64,000 nucleotides of DNA from Nostoc sp. UHCC 0302. GTDB taxonomy: Bacteria > Cyanobacteriota > Cyanobacteriia > Cyanobacteriales > Nostocaceae. This document shows, in pieces, positions 1 to 8,898 of this stretch. The DNA lies in assembly GCF_038096175.1 (NCBI RefSeq), contig NZ_CP151099.1, positions 5,930,001-5,994,000 on the forward strand. Direction: 5' to 3'. The translations under genes were made by a program, and so were the position numbers. Under the pieces are notes generated by a model that had not been told where the DNA came from, ran no database searches, and saw only the letters and a program-made list of their open reading frames with translations. Each line of letters begins with the position of its first letter. Positions within the stretch are counted from its first letter, which is position 1.

Positions 1-1
1 A

Positions 2-775
2 GAAGTAAAGCGTTGTTTGAAACAGGCTGAGTATTTTATAGAAAATCTAGCAGATGGCGTTGTACTGAAAATGGTTTCCATTGCTGGTGGAAAATTTCAA
101 ATGGGCGCACCTTTAGATGAATATGAATCGCTTGAAGATGAACGTCCCCAGCACATAGTCACTGTAAAACCATTTTTTATGGGTAAATATCCTATTACTC
201 AAGCACAGTGGAGGGTTATTGCAAAGCTTCCAAAAATCAAACGTCGCCTTGAGATAGAGCCATCCTGTTTTAAGGGAGATAACTTACCAGTAGAAAGAGT
301 TTCTTGGTATGATGCAGATGAGTTTTGTGAACGACTTTCACAAGAAACGGGGAGAAAATATCGTTTACCTAGCGAAGCTGAATGGGAATATGCTTGTCGC
401 GCCCGAACATCAACTCCATTTCATTTTGGCAAAATAATTACTACGAATTTAGTAAATTACTCTGGACAAGATGAAAATACTAATAGTATTTATCACCAGC
501 AGACAAGAGAGGTAGGAAGTTTTCCAGCTAATGCGTTTGGGATACATGATATGCACGGGTTAGTCTGGGAGTGGTGTGCTGATTCTGAACATGAAGACTA
601 TCAAGGCGCGCCATTAGATGGTAGTTCTTGGCTGAGTGATGGGAATTCAAAATATAGAGTTTTGCGGGGAGGTTCCTGGGATTCTCCTCGTCGTTTGTGC
701 CGTTCTGCATCTCGCTTTTCTGAAGATGCGACTGTCACTGATAAAATATTTGGTTTTCGTGTTGTCTGTACTTGA
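2..775 (+). CDS. Formylglycine-generating-enzyme (SUMF1/FGE-sulfatase) domain protein, 5' end outside window
   Basis: The product has the FGE-sulfatase/SUMF1 fold. The sequence shows GGKFQMG near the N-terminus, DERPQH, FFMGKYPITQAQW, RLPSEAEWEYACRA, the WEWCAD motif, RVLRGGSWD and the closing FGFRVVCT. Family members either make formylglycine in sulfatases or, more often in cyanobacteria, sit at the C-terminus of signalling proteins. The frame is open to base 2 with no stop, and the first residues (QAEYFIENLADG) match the usual lead-in to a C-terminal SUMF1 module. The TTG at 17 is therefore probably internal and the gene starts upstream of the window. The stop lies 15 bp from the end of the convergent helicase gene. 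Substrate and partner domains are unknown. Confidence 0.85.
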   Translation, partial: EVKRCLKQAEYFIENLADGVVLKMVSIAGGKFQMGAPLDEYESLEDERPQHIVTVKPFFMGKYPITQAQWRVIAKLPKIKRRLEIEPSCFKGDNLPVERVSWYDADEFCERLSQETGRKYRLPSEAEWEYACRARTSTPFHFGKIITTNLVNYSGQDENTNSIYHQQTREVGSFPANAFGIHDMHGLVWEWCADSEHEDYQGAPLDGSSWLSDGNSKYRVLRGGSWDSPRRLCRSASRFSEDATVTDKIFGFRVVCT

Positions 776-790
776 TAGAAAGTTAGTTAA

Positions 791-3700
791 TTATTGTATA
801 ATTAATTGAAAAATCCTCGCTTTTATATCTTCAATAAACAAGGAATCAGAAAGTTGTATACTTGTCTCTCGACGGATTTGCACCTTGGAATTTATCGATG
901 ATCTACTGCACTGTTTTCTGTAAGGATGAGACAGCCAGTTCCAACTTCCTAAAACAGCAAATTTAGTGTCACAGACCAAGATTTTTTCATTTGTTCCTCT
1001 ACTTTCTATATATATTTTCTTACCTAAACAATTTAAACTTGAACCTGGATACTGAGAAAATAGTTTCTCCAAATCTTGCTCAATGTGAGCATCATTATTA
1101 TCATTTTCTTCGCTACCTTTGTTACCGTAAATTACTGTAACTTTAACTCCTTTTTCTAAAGCTAAAACAATATCATTCACAAACCGCTTTGATTCACGAT
1201 CCCGAATCCAAGGTGTGACAATTGTTAATTCCTCTTCAGCTTGCTCAATAGCCTCTCTAAAAACTTTTAGATGGTCACAATCGTAAATTAGATTAGCTCC
1301 AGCCTGGGGTTTAGGAATCTCAGCTTCAGATTTGTATTCTAAAATATCTCCATACTCGCGAATGTGTTCTACAAGCTGACGAGTAAGCTTACCTTTTTCT
1401 AATCTGTGAAGATTCCCAACTAAAATAAAGAGTTCTTTTGCTCTGGAGACAGCAACATTCAGAAGGTTTGGGCGTTTGTTAATCCAGTTAACATTGTCTT
1501 GTATGCCGCACACCTTTGTAGATAAGATAATTACCTTTTTCTCAGAACCTTGAAAAGTGTGAATTGTCCCAACAGATTTTGAATCTAATCCTAAAAATTT
1601 TTGAGTGAGTCGCTCTCTCAATGCACTAGCATGAAGGTTAAAGGGTGAAATAATACCAATGTCTTGTAATAAGTAACCTTGCTTTTGCAAGTGTTGGATT
1701 ACATCACTTACAGCAAGGATTTCTTCCTCATTAACATTACGGCTAATATTTCCTTCAACATGGTAAGCAACTAAGTGTGAGTTTAATAAAGAAGTAACTG
1801 GTGTTGTTTTTACCTCTAACTGATAGTTAGCAATAGTTTTGCAATACTCGACTATGCTGGGTTGACAGCGGTAATGCTCAATTAAACAAATTCCTTCACC
1901 TTGATTATTATCTTCTCCACTTGCTCCAGCGGCGCGATGATAAGTAGTAGCGTTATATTCTTCCTCTGGACTGTAACGGTGGTAATCAATTTCACTTAAT
2001 CCTCTGTCAAGAAACGCTGTTTGGCGATAATTATCGCGTCTCTGGTTACTGAGAGTGATTACAGGCTCAATTTGTAAGGGGTCACCTACAATAATAGCTT
2101 TGCGTGATCGCACTAACAACGGAAAAGCCTTATGCAAATCAATCATTCCCGCTTCATCTACAATTGTGCGGTCAACACACTCCTCAATCCAAGGAAGTAT
2201 ATTTCTGATTGAAAGCAATGTACTAGTAATAACAGGAAAAAATAAGCTCACATTTTTTATATGCTCGTTTAGTTTTTCTGCCATCTTATATTTATCTTTC
2301 CAATTACCAGCAAGCACATTTGAGTATAGTTCTAAAGAAGCTTTAACACGACCTCTATAAGAAAGTGCTTGCTGAGTGAGAAATTTCCGTGATAACTGAA
2401 ATAGCTCCTGCTGCTGATTATGAAAATTTTGATGAAAGGAAGCATAAAAATCCTCCAGTGGAGTAGCCAATCTACTTTGTAAAAAAGTTACTTCTCTACT
2501 TGTTTCATCTGTTTGTTGCTCTATACTTAGTATTTCTCCAGAAATTTTTTGTACTCTTACTTGTACATTTTTTAGTTCATCTGCTTTTGCTAACCGTTCT
2601 TTAACTAACCATGCTTGTTGAATTAAATCATTGCGAGTTTTAGGAACTTCTACACGAAAGATAGTATTTACAGTGTTTAAGATTGCTGGTTGGCAAGCTT
2701 CAGCCGTTCTTCTGAGAATCTGTTTTTCCGTTCTACCTGTCAAAAAAAGCAGTATCTTCTTCCACCAAAATATCCTTCCTTCTGGTAGCCGCATCTCGGC
2801 GGTATTAAATATAACTTCAAGTTGTCTATAAGCTTCTATTGGAAGTTTGTCATAGTCTGATAACTGTGCTGCTCGCCCTTGAAAGTTGCTTCTAGCACTT
2901 ACTATTTCCTTTAAATGCTGTTGAAGTACTTGTATTTTTCCCAAATTTTGCGATAGACGTTTTTCATCTAAATTTCTTTTGCGACGTTGTTCTAAATAAG
3001 TAGACTCCTCAGTTTCTAATTCCTGTTTAATCTGTTTGATTTGCTGCTTTAGAGTATTAAAATATTCTTGATCAAAACTCTTATTTTGCAAATAGTCAAG
3101 CGCTTGCTGTAAATGTTCTAAAGCACCGCCAGCAGATTGAATATTAATTTTACTTCCACCTTTCAGATAGAGAAAATCATGTTCTAAAGATTCATCCTCT
3201 AGCCAATCATCCAACTTATCAATAACATTTTCAACTGCTTTATTATTGGTACTACTAACAACAGTTAAGTTATTAATGTCTTGCTCAGTTTCAACTAGGT
3301 GCAGTGCGCGTTGAACTACCTGTTGAGCTATGAGGTGAAGGATAAGGGTGGTTTTCCCAGAACCTGGCGGCCCTTGGACAGCCGTCATCGATTCGGTTTG
3401 AGCGTGTTTCAGTACTGTTGATTGCGAATTAGTTGGTGCATGGGTTGGGAAAGCACCCATGTAAGTAACTTCATGTTTTGGAGGCTGAGGTAAACCGAAC
3501 AGATATTCATAAGCTGGATGTCTGGGCTTTATCCAATTTTTTGAGTTTGACTTGATTTCTTTGAGGTCTTGCTTGAGATTCCTAGAATATATTGCTCCTG
3601 TAAACGCAAATAAGTATGGCTGTCGTTGAATTTGGTGGCCAGAGCGAGGTATCGTAACGTGCCGCATCCACTCTTCATAAGTCTGAAATTCATGCCCAAA

Positions 3701-3871
3701 GGTGATTTCAAGAAATCTTCTTAGCCCATCTTGAGTAATCAACCGCTCACGTTGTTCATCATCCAATCCTAAGAATGTAGCTATGTGATCTCCTGCTTCT
3801 GTGAGCTTTAACTCCTCAAGATTCCACCCTTGTTCTTGGTACTCTCCTTTGAAGATAGATGTCACATCCAA
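791..3871 (-). CDS. DNA2/NAM7-type superfamily 1 helicase with C-terminal PLD domain, 5' end cut off by an IS
   Basis: This large SF1 (UPF1/DNA2-like) helicase has Walker A GPPGSGKTT near residue 167, Walker B DEAG near 570, and the C-terminal helicase motifs VGTIHTFQGSE and NVAVSRAK. A phospholipase D domain follows (TIVTPWIRD, then KILVCD and LGSWNW). The TTG at 3871 is only the first possible start left. The same frame runs on without a stop to 4094 and encodes convincing protein (ETAWALSF, DVDKGKSYFCPL). It is interrupted at 4080 by the IS element, and its first 27 codons lie beyond the element at 5708-5788. Joined, the gene would encode about 1,122 residues. The PLD motif reads NEK instead of HxK. 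A shortened protein might still be made, but the gene is probably broken. Confidence 0.85.
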   Translation of the reverse strand: MDVTSIFKGEYQEQGWNLEELKLTEAGDHIATFLGLDDEQRERLITQDGLRRFLEITFGHEFQTYEEWMRHVTIPRSGHQIQRQPYLFAFTGAIYSRNLKQDLKEIKSNSKNWIKPRHPAYEYLFGLPQPPKHEVTYMGAFPTHAPTNSQSTVLKHAQTESMTAVQGPPGSGKTTLILHLIAQQVVQRALHLVETEQDINNLTVVSSTNNKAVENVIDKLDDWLEDESLEHDFLYLKGGSKINIQSAGGALEHLQQALDYLQNKSFDQEYFNTLKQQIKQIKQELETEESTYLEQRRKRNLDEKRLSQNLGKIQVLQQHLKEIVSARSNFQGRAAQLSDYDKLPIEAYRQLEVIFNTAEMRLPEGRIFWWKKILLFLTGRTEKQILRRTAEACQPAILNTVNTIFRVEVPKTRNDLIQQAWLVKERLAKADELKNVQVRVQKISGEILSIEQQTDETSREVTFLQSRLATPLEDFYASFHQNFHNQQQELFQLSRKFLTQQALSYRGRVKASLELYSNVLAGNWKDKYKMAEKLNEHIKNVSLFFPVITSTLLSIRNILPWIEECVDRTIVDEAGMIDLHKAFPLLVRSRKAIIVGDPLQIEPVITLSNQRRDNYRQTAFLDRGLSEIDYHRYSPEEEYNATTYHRAAGASGEDNNQGEGICLIEHYRCQPSIVEYCKTIANYQLEVKTTPVTSLLNSHLVAYHVEGNISRNVNEEEILAVSDVIQHLQKQGYLLQDIGIISPFNLHASALRERLTQKFLGLDSKSVGTIHTFQGSEKKVIILSTKVCGIQDNVNWINKRPNLLNVAVSRAKELFILVGNLHRLEKGKLTRQLVEHIREYGDILEYKSEAEIPKPQAGANLIYDCDHLKVFREAIEQAEEELTIVTPWIRDRESKRFVNDIVLALEKGVKVTVIYGNKGSEENDNNDAHIEQDLEKLFSQYPGSSLNCLGKKIYIESRGTNEKILVCDTKFAVLGSWNWLSHPYRKQCSRSSINSKVQIRRETSIQLSDSLFIEDIKARIFQLIIQ

Positions 3872-4149
3872 ACTAAATAGAGGACAAAAATAAGATTTTC
3901 CCTTGTCTACATCAATAATTTGTGGAAAGGATAATGCCCATGCAGTTTCCTGCTGACCTTGTTGCCCTTTAGTAATTTTCTGTTGTAGCTCTGAAAAAAT
4001 GTTTGGCTCAATTAATATATGGTCACTTAATAGCTTTATACCACGCTGTTTTACCGTATCTTGATTAGCTGCTTCAATCCCATCGGTGAGAGGTTAGAAT
4101 AAAGTAAATTTTGTCAATCAGTTAAAATACTCAAAAAAACTTTAATGAA

Positions 4150-4223
4150 AATGATAATCGTGCGTGGGGGAGGGGAAGGAGGCGAGCGACACTCGCCTCC
4201 TTCCTCTCTATTTGATTATCATT
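4150..4223 (+). other. Nested hairpin upstream of the transposase gene
   Basis: A perfect 13-bp stem (4174-4186 with 4192-4204, loop CGACA) is enclosed by a second perfect 10-bp stem (AATGATAATC at 4150-4159 with GATTATCATT at 4214-4223). It lies in the leader between the left inverted repeat and the transposase start. In IS10 and IS50, structures near the left end block transposase expression from outside promoters. A similar role here is inference. Confidence 0.75.
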
Positions 4224-4359
4224 ATCTATAAGTTTTTAACGGCTAAAATGTGAGGCAAAAAAGTATTGTAACGAGAGAATAAATTTTTCAAAAGTGAGTT
4301 TCATTATTATTGTAAATTCAGTAATCAAATGCGGTAATGAAAAGTGCTTGTTGACTACT

Positions 4360-5667
4360 ATGCCCAAAGCTGCAAAACGAAACTCCGACCACGCGCAAAA
4401 GCATAATACTCCTACCATAGATAATGAAGCGATTGCGTCGCATTTAGAAGAGTTACTAACTCCAGCTATCTTTGCTCAACAAAAATACTATAAGCAGTTA
4501 GGTTTACGAGATAGAATTATCAACCTATCCTTCATGGTAGCAGCAGTATTAACTTTATTGTGGCGACAAGTTCCTGGAGTTCAAGAATTAACAAGGCTTT
4601 TAGCAAGAGAAGATTTATTGTGGTGTCGTTCTAGAATAATTGCTCAACAATCTCTTTCTGAAAGATTTTTAGTATTCCCATCTGAATTATTTGAGCGAGT
4701 ATTTAAAGATTTACTACCTCAGTTACAACTTAATTGGCAACGACGGCTGAAGCGACCACTTCCTGATAGTGTTAAATTTGCACTTCTTAATTTTGAACGA
4801 ATTTGGATAGCTGACGGGTCTACATTAGAAGCCTTATTCCGAAAGCTAAAAAGCCTAGAAGACTTGAAAACAGGTCAATTAGCAGGAAAGATTTGTACAG
4901 TTATTGATTTAGTCAATCGCTTACCTATTGAAGTTTGGTTTCACACTAATCCTGCTGCATCAGAAACTAACTTTGAAGCTCCATTGCTGAAACTACTACC
5001 TGCTAAAACTCTGATCTTACTTGATAGAGGTTTTTATCATTTCCACTTTTTACAACAACTCATTAACCAAGAAGTTCATTTTATTACTCGTTTAAAAGCC
5101 AAAGCATCTATTAAGTACTTAAAAATTTTCAGCTATGACCATTCAGTTAAAGACCGATTGATTCAACTTGGAACTGTTCGTCGTGGTGCACCAGTGCTTA
5201 CTTTACGTTTAATAGAAATTAAGGTTGGTAAAACTAGCTATTCTTATATTACTTCTGTCCTCGACCCACAAATCTTACCTCCTTACGTTGTCGCAGATTT
5301 ATATCGCCGAAGATGGAGAGTTGAAGAAGCTTTTTACGTGGTCAAGCGTTTATTGGGACTGTCATATTTATGGACTGGTTCTATTAATGGTGTGAAGTTA
5401 CAAGTGTGGGCAACTTGGCTCTTTTATGCAGTATTGGTTGACTTGGGAGATGCGGTTGCAGACGAATTATCTTTGCCATTTGACCGCATTTCTTTAGAGA
5501 TGATTTTTCGTGGTTTATATCATTTTAGTGTCGCCTATGATAAAGGTAAGGCGGATGACCCAATTAAGTACTTCGCTGCCAAAGAAAATCAAGATTTAGG
5601 AGTAGTTAAAGCCCTGCGAAAACCAGTCTCCAAGCTGGATTTATCGCCTTTTCCCGCACCCTCTTGA
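4360..5667 (+). CDS. IS4-family transposase
   Basis: This DDE transposase of about 435 residues has the first Asp in WIADGST, the second in LILLDRGFYH, and the IS4 signature Y-(2)-R-(3)-E-(6)-K in YRRRWRVEEAFYVVK. It moves the surrounding element by cut-and-paste. I prefer the ATG at 4360 (MPKAAKRNSD). The frame also offers an ATG at 4294, but the 22 extra residues look unlike protein. No strong ribosome site precedes either start, as expected for a poorly translated transposase. The frame is intact and the inverted repeats are well preserved, so the element may be active. Confidence 0.92.
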   Translation: MPKAAKRNSDHAQKHNTPTIDNEAIASHLEELLTPAIFAQQKYYKQLGLRDRIINLSFMVAAVLTLLWRQVPGVQELTRLLAREDLLWCRSRIIAQQSLSERFLVFPSELFERVFKDLLPQLQLNWQRRLKRPLPDSVKFALLNFERIWIADGSTLEALFRKLKSLEDLKTGQLAGKICTVIDLVNRLPIEVWFHTNPAASETNFEAPLLKLLPAKTLILLDRGFYHFHFLQQLINQEVHFITRLKAKASIKYLKIFSYDHSVKDRLIQLGTVRRGAPVLTLRLIEIKVGKTSYSYITSVLDPQILPPYVVADLYRRRWRVEEAFYVVKRLLGLSYLWTGSINGVKLQVWATWLFYAVLVDLGDAVADELSLPFDRISLEMIFRGLYHFSVAYDKGKADDPIKYFAAKENQDLGVVKALRKPVSKLDLSPFPAPS

Positions 5668-5700
5668 CAAAAGTGCAATCACTCTAACCTCTCACTGATG

Positions 5701-5788
5701 CTTCAATCCTGGCGTTACTATAATCATCCAAAGCAATGTAATCGAACCACGCATTCAGAATTGCATCTACCTTGCTGGCTGGATTCAA
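5701..5788 (-). pseudogene. 5' fragment of the IS-split helicase gene
   Basis: Read on the minus strand, a TTG at 5788-5786 is preceded by GGAGG (5798-5794) at a 5-nt spacing. This strong ribosome site fixes the original start. The fragment encodes MNPASKVDAI, NAWFDYIALDDYSNAR, then runs into the IS inverted repeat and stops after about seven codons. It is in frame with the helicase remainder beyond the element once one target duplication is removed. Confidence 0.85.
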
Positions 5789-6090
5789 AAGTACCTCCAG
5801 AGTATGGTGCTAGCCTTACTTTTTTATGTATTATTACTAATTTAATGTGATACTAAGGTAAATTACGCTCAATATATATTTTTTTTAGAGAAATTATACT
5901 TTGTCCTCTGATGAAGAGTGGCAAGGTAATACTGCTTTGAGTTTTAACATACCCGAATATAGCTTAAACAGAAATCACACCAATTCGTATGACTTTTGCG
6001 CTTTGATTTCGGTACATCCTCTTCTCAATTCTCCATCTTCTCATTTCAGCTACAATCAAAATTACTCATCGATTAATTTCCTGCACTGCT
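5789..6090. other. Gene-free stretch between the helicase 5' end and the HNH pair
   Basis: This AT-rich stretch must hold the leftward promoter of the original helicase gene and the rightward promoter of the 6091-6837 pair. I see no convincing gene. The frame at 5901-6122 has protein-like length but no recognisable content and overlaps the next gene. Confidence 0.5.
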
Positions 6091-6369
6091 ATGACCATTT
6101 CTCTACCACCGAAACTCAATAGCCTTCCATCAACACTACCCATTGAGGGCGCAGTTCGGATTGATTTGGAGGAAGGTATTCCAGTTTTTCGAGCATCCAG
6201 CAGCGTTCAAACTCGGATTGAAGGATTATTGACGAAACAGCAAAACACTCCACTTAGTGCAGAAGAAGAAAAAGAACTTGATTGCTACGAAGAAATTGAT
6301 GATTATCTCAGCTTTGTAAATCGCACAATTCGTAATTTATCTGTTGCTCCAACTCAGAAACTATCATAA
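6091..6369 (+). CDS. Small conserved protein encoded with an HNH nuclease
   Basis: This 92-residue acidic protein contains the stretch GAVRIDLEEGIPVFRAS, a charged EEEKELDCYEE segment, and an end (DDYLSFVNRTIRN) that looks helical. I recognise this arrangement, a small protein of this type directly followed by an HNH nuclease gene, from Nostocales genomes, but no function is established. The stop is 3 bp before the HNH start, so the two are almost certainly co-translated. The size and position would suit an antitoxin or immunity partner, which is speculation. The ATG start fits the position of the conserved sequence. Confidence 0.75.
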   Translation: MTISLPPKLNSLPSTLPIEGAVRIDLEEGIPVFRASSSVQTRIEGLLTKQQNTPLSAEEEKELDCYEEIDDYLSFVNRTIRNLSVAPTQKLS

Positions 6370-6372
6370 ATT

Positions 6373-6837
6373 GTGTCTTCTCGTAGTAAGATTTCTGAAT
6401 CGGTACAAAAGCAGGTACGTCAACGCGCTAATCAATTGTGTGAGTACTGTCATGCATCTGAACAATGGCAATATGTGCAGTTCACAGTAGATCATATTAT
6501 ACCATTGTCATTGGGTGGAACAGATAATTTAGAAAATCTGGCGTTGGCTTGCTTTCACTGCAATCATAGGAAGACAAATCGACTAACGGCAACTGATCCT
6601 GAATCTGGAGAAGAAGTCTTATTATTTAATCCGCGACAACACAGTTGGAGGGAACATTTTATTTGGTCTGCGGATGGACTATTAATTGTTGGTTTGACAC
6701 CTATAGGACAAGCAACTGTTACTGCATTGATTTTAAATCGGGAACGGGTTATCAATATTCGTGCAGCTGATAAAGAAATCGGTCGGCATCCGCCAATGAA
6801 AGATCCAATTCAAACAAAAATTGATGAAAAAAAGTAG
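6373..6837 (+). CDS. HNH endonuclease
   Basis: This is a 154-residue HNH nuclease with a zinc-binding frame: CEYC at 23-26, the catalytic-type DHIIPLSLGGTDNLEN at 40-54, and CFHCNHRK at 60-67. HNH enzymes cut DNA using one metal ion. Substrate and role (restriction, mobile element or DNA processing) cannot be told from sequence. The start is GTG at 6373, 3 bp after the stop of the upstream small gene, with which it forms a two-gene unit. The C-terminal half (residues 75-154) has no motif I recognise. Confidence 0.9.
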   Translation: MSSRSKISESVQKQVRQRANQLCEYCHASEQWQYVQFTVDHIIPLSLGGTDNLENLALACFHCNHRKTNRLTATDPESGEEVLLFNPRQHSWREHFIWSADGLLIVGLTPIGQATVTALILNRERVINIRAADKEIGRHPPMKDPIQTKIDEKK

Positions 6838-6958
6838 TGAATAGTGCGATCACTCCAATATCTTTGTTCTTATAGTAAGCGATCGCTTCACTGTTACTTC
6901 TGACAAATCAGAACATTTGTTATATCTCACGAGAAAAGACTCTTATCATATCCTACAG

Positions 6959-7930
6959 CTATCTGTTATAAACATCACCAATGTGAATCCCCTGAGCTTC
7001 ATTAATATTAGTGATAAATTTTCCATATTGGTTTATCGTTTCGGCAATTTGATTAATCTTTTGTATTGCTTGGGGTTTCACCTCATCCCATCCCTTATCA
7101 GGTAAACCTTTACCACCCCGAAGCTTGGCAATTACAAAATCTCCTGCATCAATGTCAAAATGGGGAAATTGCTCTGAATTATACAGATGACTTGCAGTTT
7201 CATGCACAGTTTTACCTAAATAATTCATTAAATTAGAAACCCGAACTTCTGTATCTCCTGGCTGATTACCAGCGCCTTGCAAAGCTTCAAGAAAATGATA
7301 AGTGTAGATGCTGCTTGATTCATCTTTTATCCAAGATTTTTGCTCACCTTCAGAAGAAGTAAAAACTACTCTGCCTTTACCTTGCTTCAAATTCTCAATT
7401 AAACTTTTAGATGGAGCAACTCGTAGAAAATCTTCAAATTCTTCTTCTAGTTCCAAATCAGCCTCTTTAGAAGTTGCCATCCCTGCTGCATGACAGCTAT
7501 CAATCACAACTAATAAACGTTCTGCTTTGATTTCCCGTAATGCTTCTGTGAAAGTTTCTGCTGACAGTGCAGAACTAGTAAGCTTAGTTGGCTTAATATC
7601 ATGTTGTATTAAATAATAATGTTGCGTACTTTTATCTATCCAGCCATGTCCTGAATAATAAACAAATACGGTTGCATTAGCATCTGCGGTTGATTTTTCT
7701 TTTAACCAATTCAACCCATCTAGAATAGCTGCTTTATTCGCTTCTTGATTATTCAGCACCCGAATATGATCTTTATCATCTTTATAGGCACACAGTTCCG
7801 GGTCAATTAAAGCAGCATAAATTGCTTGAGTATCTTTTACTGTTACTGGCAGTGAAAGCTTACTATATTTAGACTCTCCTACACCAATTAATAATGCATA
7901 GCCATGAGTAAATTCATTGCTCACTTTCAT
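6959..7930 (-). CDS. Caspase family (metacaspase-like, peptidase C14) protein
   Basis: The 323-residue protein has the p20 caspase fold. YALLIGVG starts the first strand, the catalytic His is H95 in YYSGHGW, and the catalytic Cys is C146 in VVIDSCHAAG. Such prokaryotic orthocaspases cleave after basic residues and are linked to stress death and anti-phage suicide systems. The C-terminal 60 residues, ending GIHIGDVYNR, are not part of the protease and could be an interaction tail. The gene follows the NERD gene on the same strand with a 53-bp gap, so they probably form one transcript. No regulatory domain is fused, so an activator must come from elsewhere. Confidence 0.9.
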   Translation of the reverse strand: MKVSNEFTHGYALLIGVGESKYSKLSLPVTVKDTQAIYAALIDPELCAYKDDKDHIRVLNNQEANKAAILDGLNWLKEKSTADANATVFVYYSGHGWIDKSTQHYYLIQHDIKPTKLTSSALSAETFTEALREIKAERLLVVIDSCHAAGMATSKEADLELEEEFEDFLRVAPSKSLIENLKQGKGRVVFTSSEGEQKSWIKDESSSIYTYHFLEALQGAGNQPGDTEVRVSNLMNYLGKTVHETASHLYNSEQFPHFDIDAGDFVIAKLRGGKGLPDKGWDEVKPQAIQKINQIAETINQYGKFITNINEAQGIHIGDVYNR

Positions 7931-7983
7931 TTCGCTCCATTTGTAATAGGTGATATTTAAGCGATTTTACAGATAAGATTCTG

Positions 7984-8640
7984 TTATTTATCTAGATGTG
8001 ACAAGATATTAACTAAGTCAGTGGCATTTACAACATAAACGCCATCAACCTGATTACTAGGAATATCAACATTACCCTTTGTAAAGCAAAGCAGTGCAGT
8101 CACCCATCGCGCACTTTTTAAGTGTTTGACTTCTATTGCTTGACCTTTGACTTTGGCAATCAAATCGCCTTCGTTAAAATCAAAAGTATTTCTGCCGTAG
8201 CGTTTACGTAGACGACCACTTTCATAAACTTTAGTACCATTATGAGACTTGACATCAACTACATACCATTTGCCTTGAGGAGAATACAGTATTATATCTG
8301 CATCTCCCCATCTTTTAATTCGAAGGTTGTATTCTATTTGCCATCTTCGATGTTCTAAAGGACGCAATAATTTAGCCACTTCAGTTTCTGCGATCGCACC
8401 ACGTTGAGCATCACCCGCTCTTTTGATCAGATATTGCCCGTTACAAAATAGGTAAAATGAGCCTACCAATCCCCCCAGCAAGAGCAACATTCCTACAAAA
8501 GAAGTACCGAAGACACTGAATAATACTATTGTTCCCACGAGGACAACCACTGCAAAAGCATAGCTCAGCCTTCCAGACTGATAACGCTGCTTACCCAATT
8601 TACGAATTTGTTCTCCTGGCCCTTTTGTTCGTGGTGACAA
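7984..8640 (-). CDS. Membrane-anchored NERD (nuclease-related) domain protein
   Basis: Of 218 residues, about 25-70 form two hydrophobic segments (VVVLVGTIVLFSVF and MLLLLGGLVGSFYLF). A NERD domain follows at about 76-200: GAIAETEVAKLL, GDADIILYSP and WYVVDVKSH carry the acidic and lysine residues of the restriction-like core. The domain is expected to act on nucleic acid from the cytoplasmic side of the membrane. The start is TTG at 8640; the frame closes with a stop four codons upstream and has no ATG before the membrane segments. It sits just ahead of the caspase gene and is probably co-transcribed with it. The biological target is unknown. Confidence 0.8.
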   Translation of the reverse strand: MSPRTKGPGEQIRKLGKQRYQSGRLSYAFAVVVLVGTIVLFSVFGTSFVGMLLLLGGLVGSFYLFCNGQYLIKRAGDAQRGAIAETEVAKLLRPLEHRRWQIEYNLRIKRWGDADIILYSPQGKWYVVDVKSHNGTKVYESGRLRKRYGRNTFDFNEGDLIAKVKGQAIEVKHLKSARWVTALLCFTKGNVDIPSNQVDGVYVVNATDLVNILSHLDK

Positions 8641-8898
8641 ATTTCTGGGTTAATTGTGTTATGTCAACATTGAAACTCTGATAAAGCAGGATACCACAGC
8701 ACGGTGGCGATTTGCGAAAATCAGAAGCAGTCCCATATCACAAATGCGAGTATATTGTGGAGTATGTGTGTCAGTCGTGGTTAAGGTGTAAGCAGTGTAA
8801 AACTGCCAAGGAGTGCAAAAGCTAAATTCATCGACATATACATCAAAACTCTTGTTAAAATCCAAATAATTTTAAGTTAAGATTTTTACCTAACTCCT

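Larger units (their letters stand above)
4081..5700 (+). mobile_element. IS4-family insertion sequence, 1,620 bp, with 9-bp target duplication
   Basis: The ends are imperfect inverted repeats: the left end starts CATCGGTGAGAGGTTAGA and the reverse complement of the right end starts CATCAGTGAGAGGTTAGA. The 9-mer CTTCAATCC flanks both sides (4072-4080 and 5701-5709), a clean target-site duplication. Removing the element and one duplication copy restores an unbroken frame through the helicase gene, so the insertion is recent. The element carries one transposase gene. The long duplication and YREK-type transposase fit the IS4 family. An IS4Sa-like subgroup, common in cyanobacteria, is my guess. 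Confidence 0.95.

Noticed and set aside
2055-2831. Plus-strand frames opposite the helicase gene
   Set aside because: Shadow frames of a strongly supported gene, with no domain or ribosome site.
5901-6122. 73-codon plus-strand frame
   Set aside because: No ATG context or family resemblance, and it overlaps the better supported gene at 6091.
8659-8865. 68-codon minus-strand frame upstream of the NERD gene
   Set aside because: Composition unlike protein; lies in the spacer holding the ABC transporter promoter.
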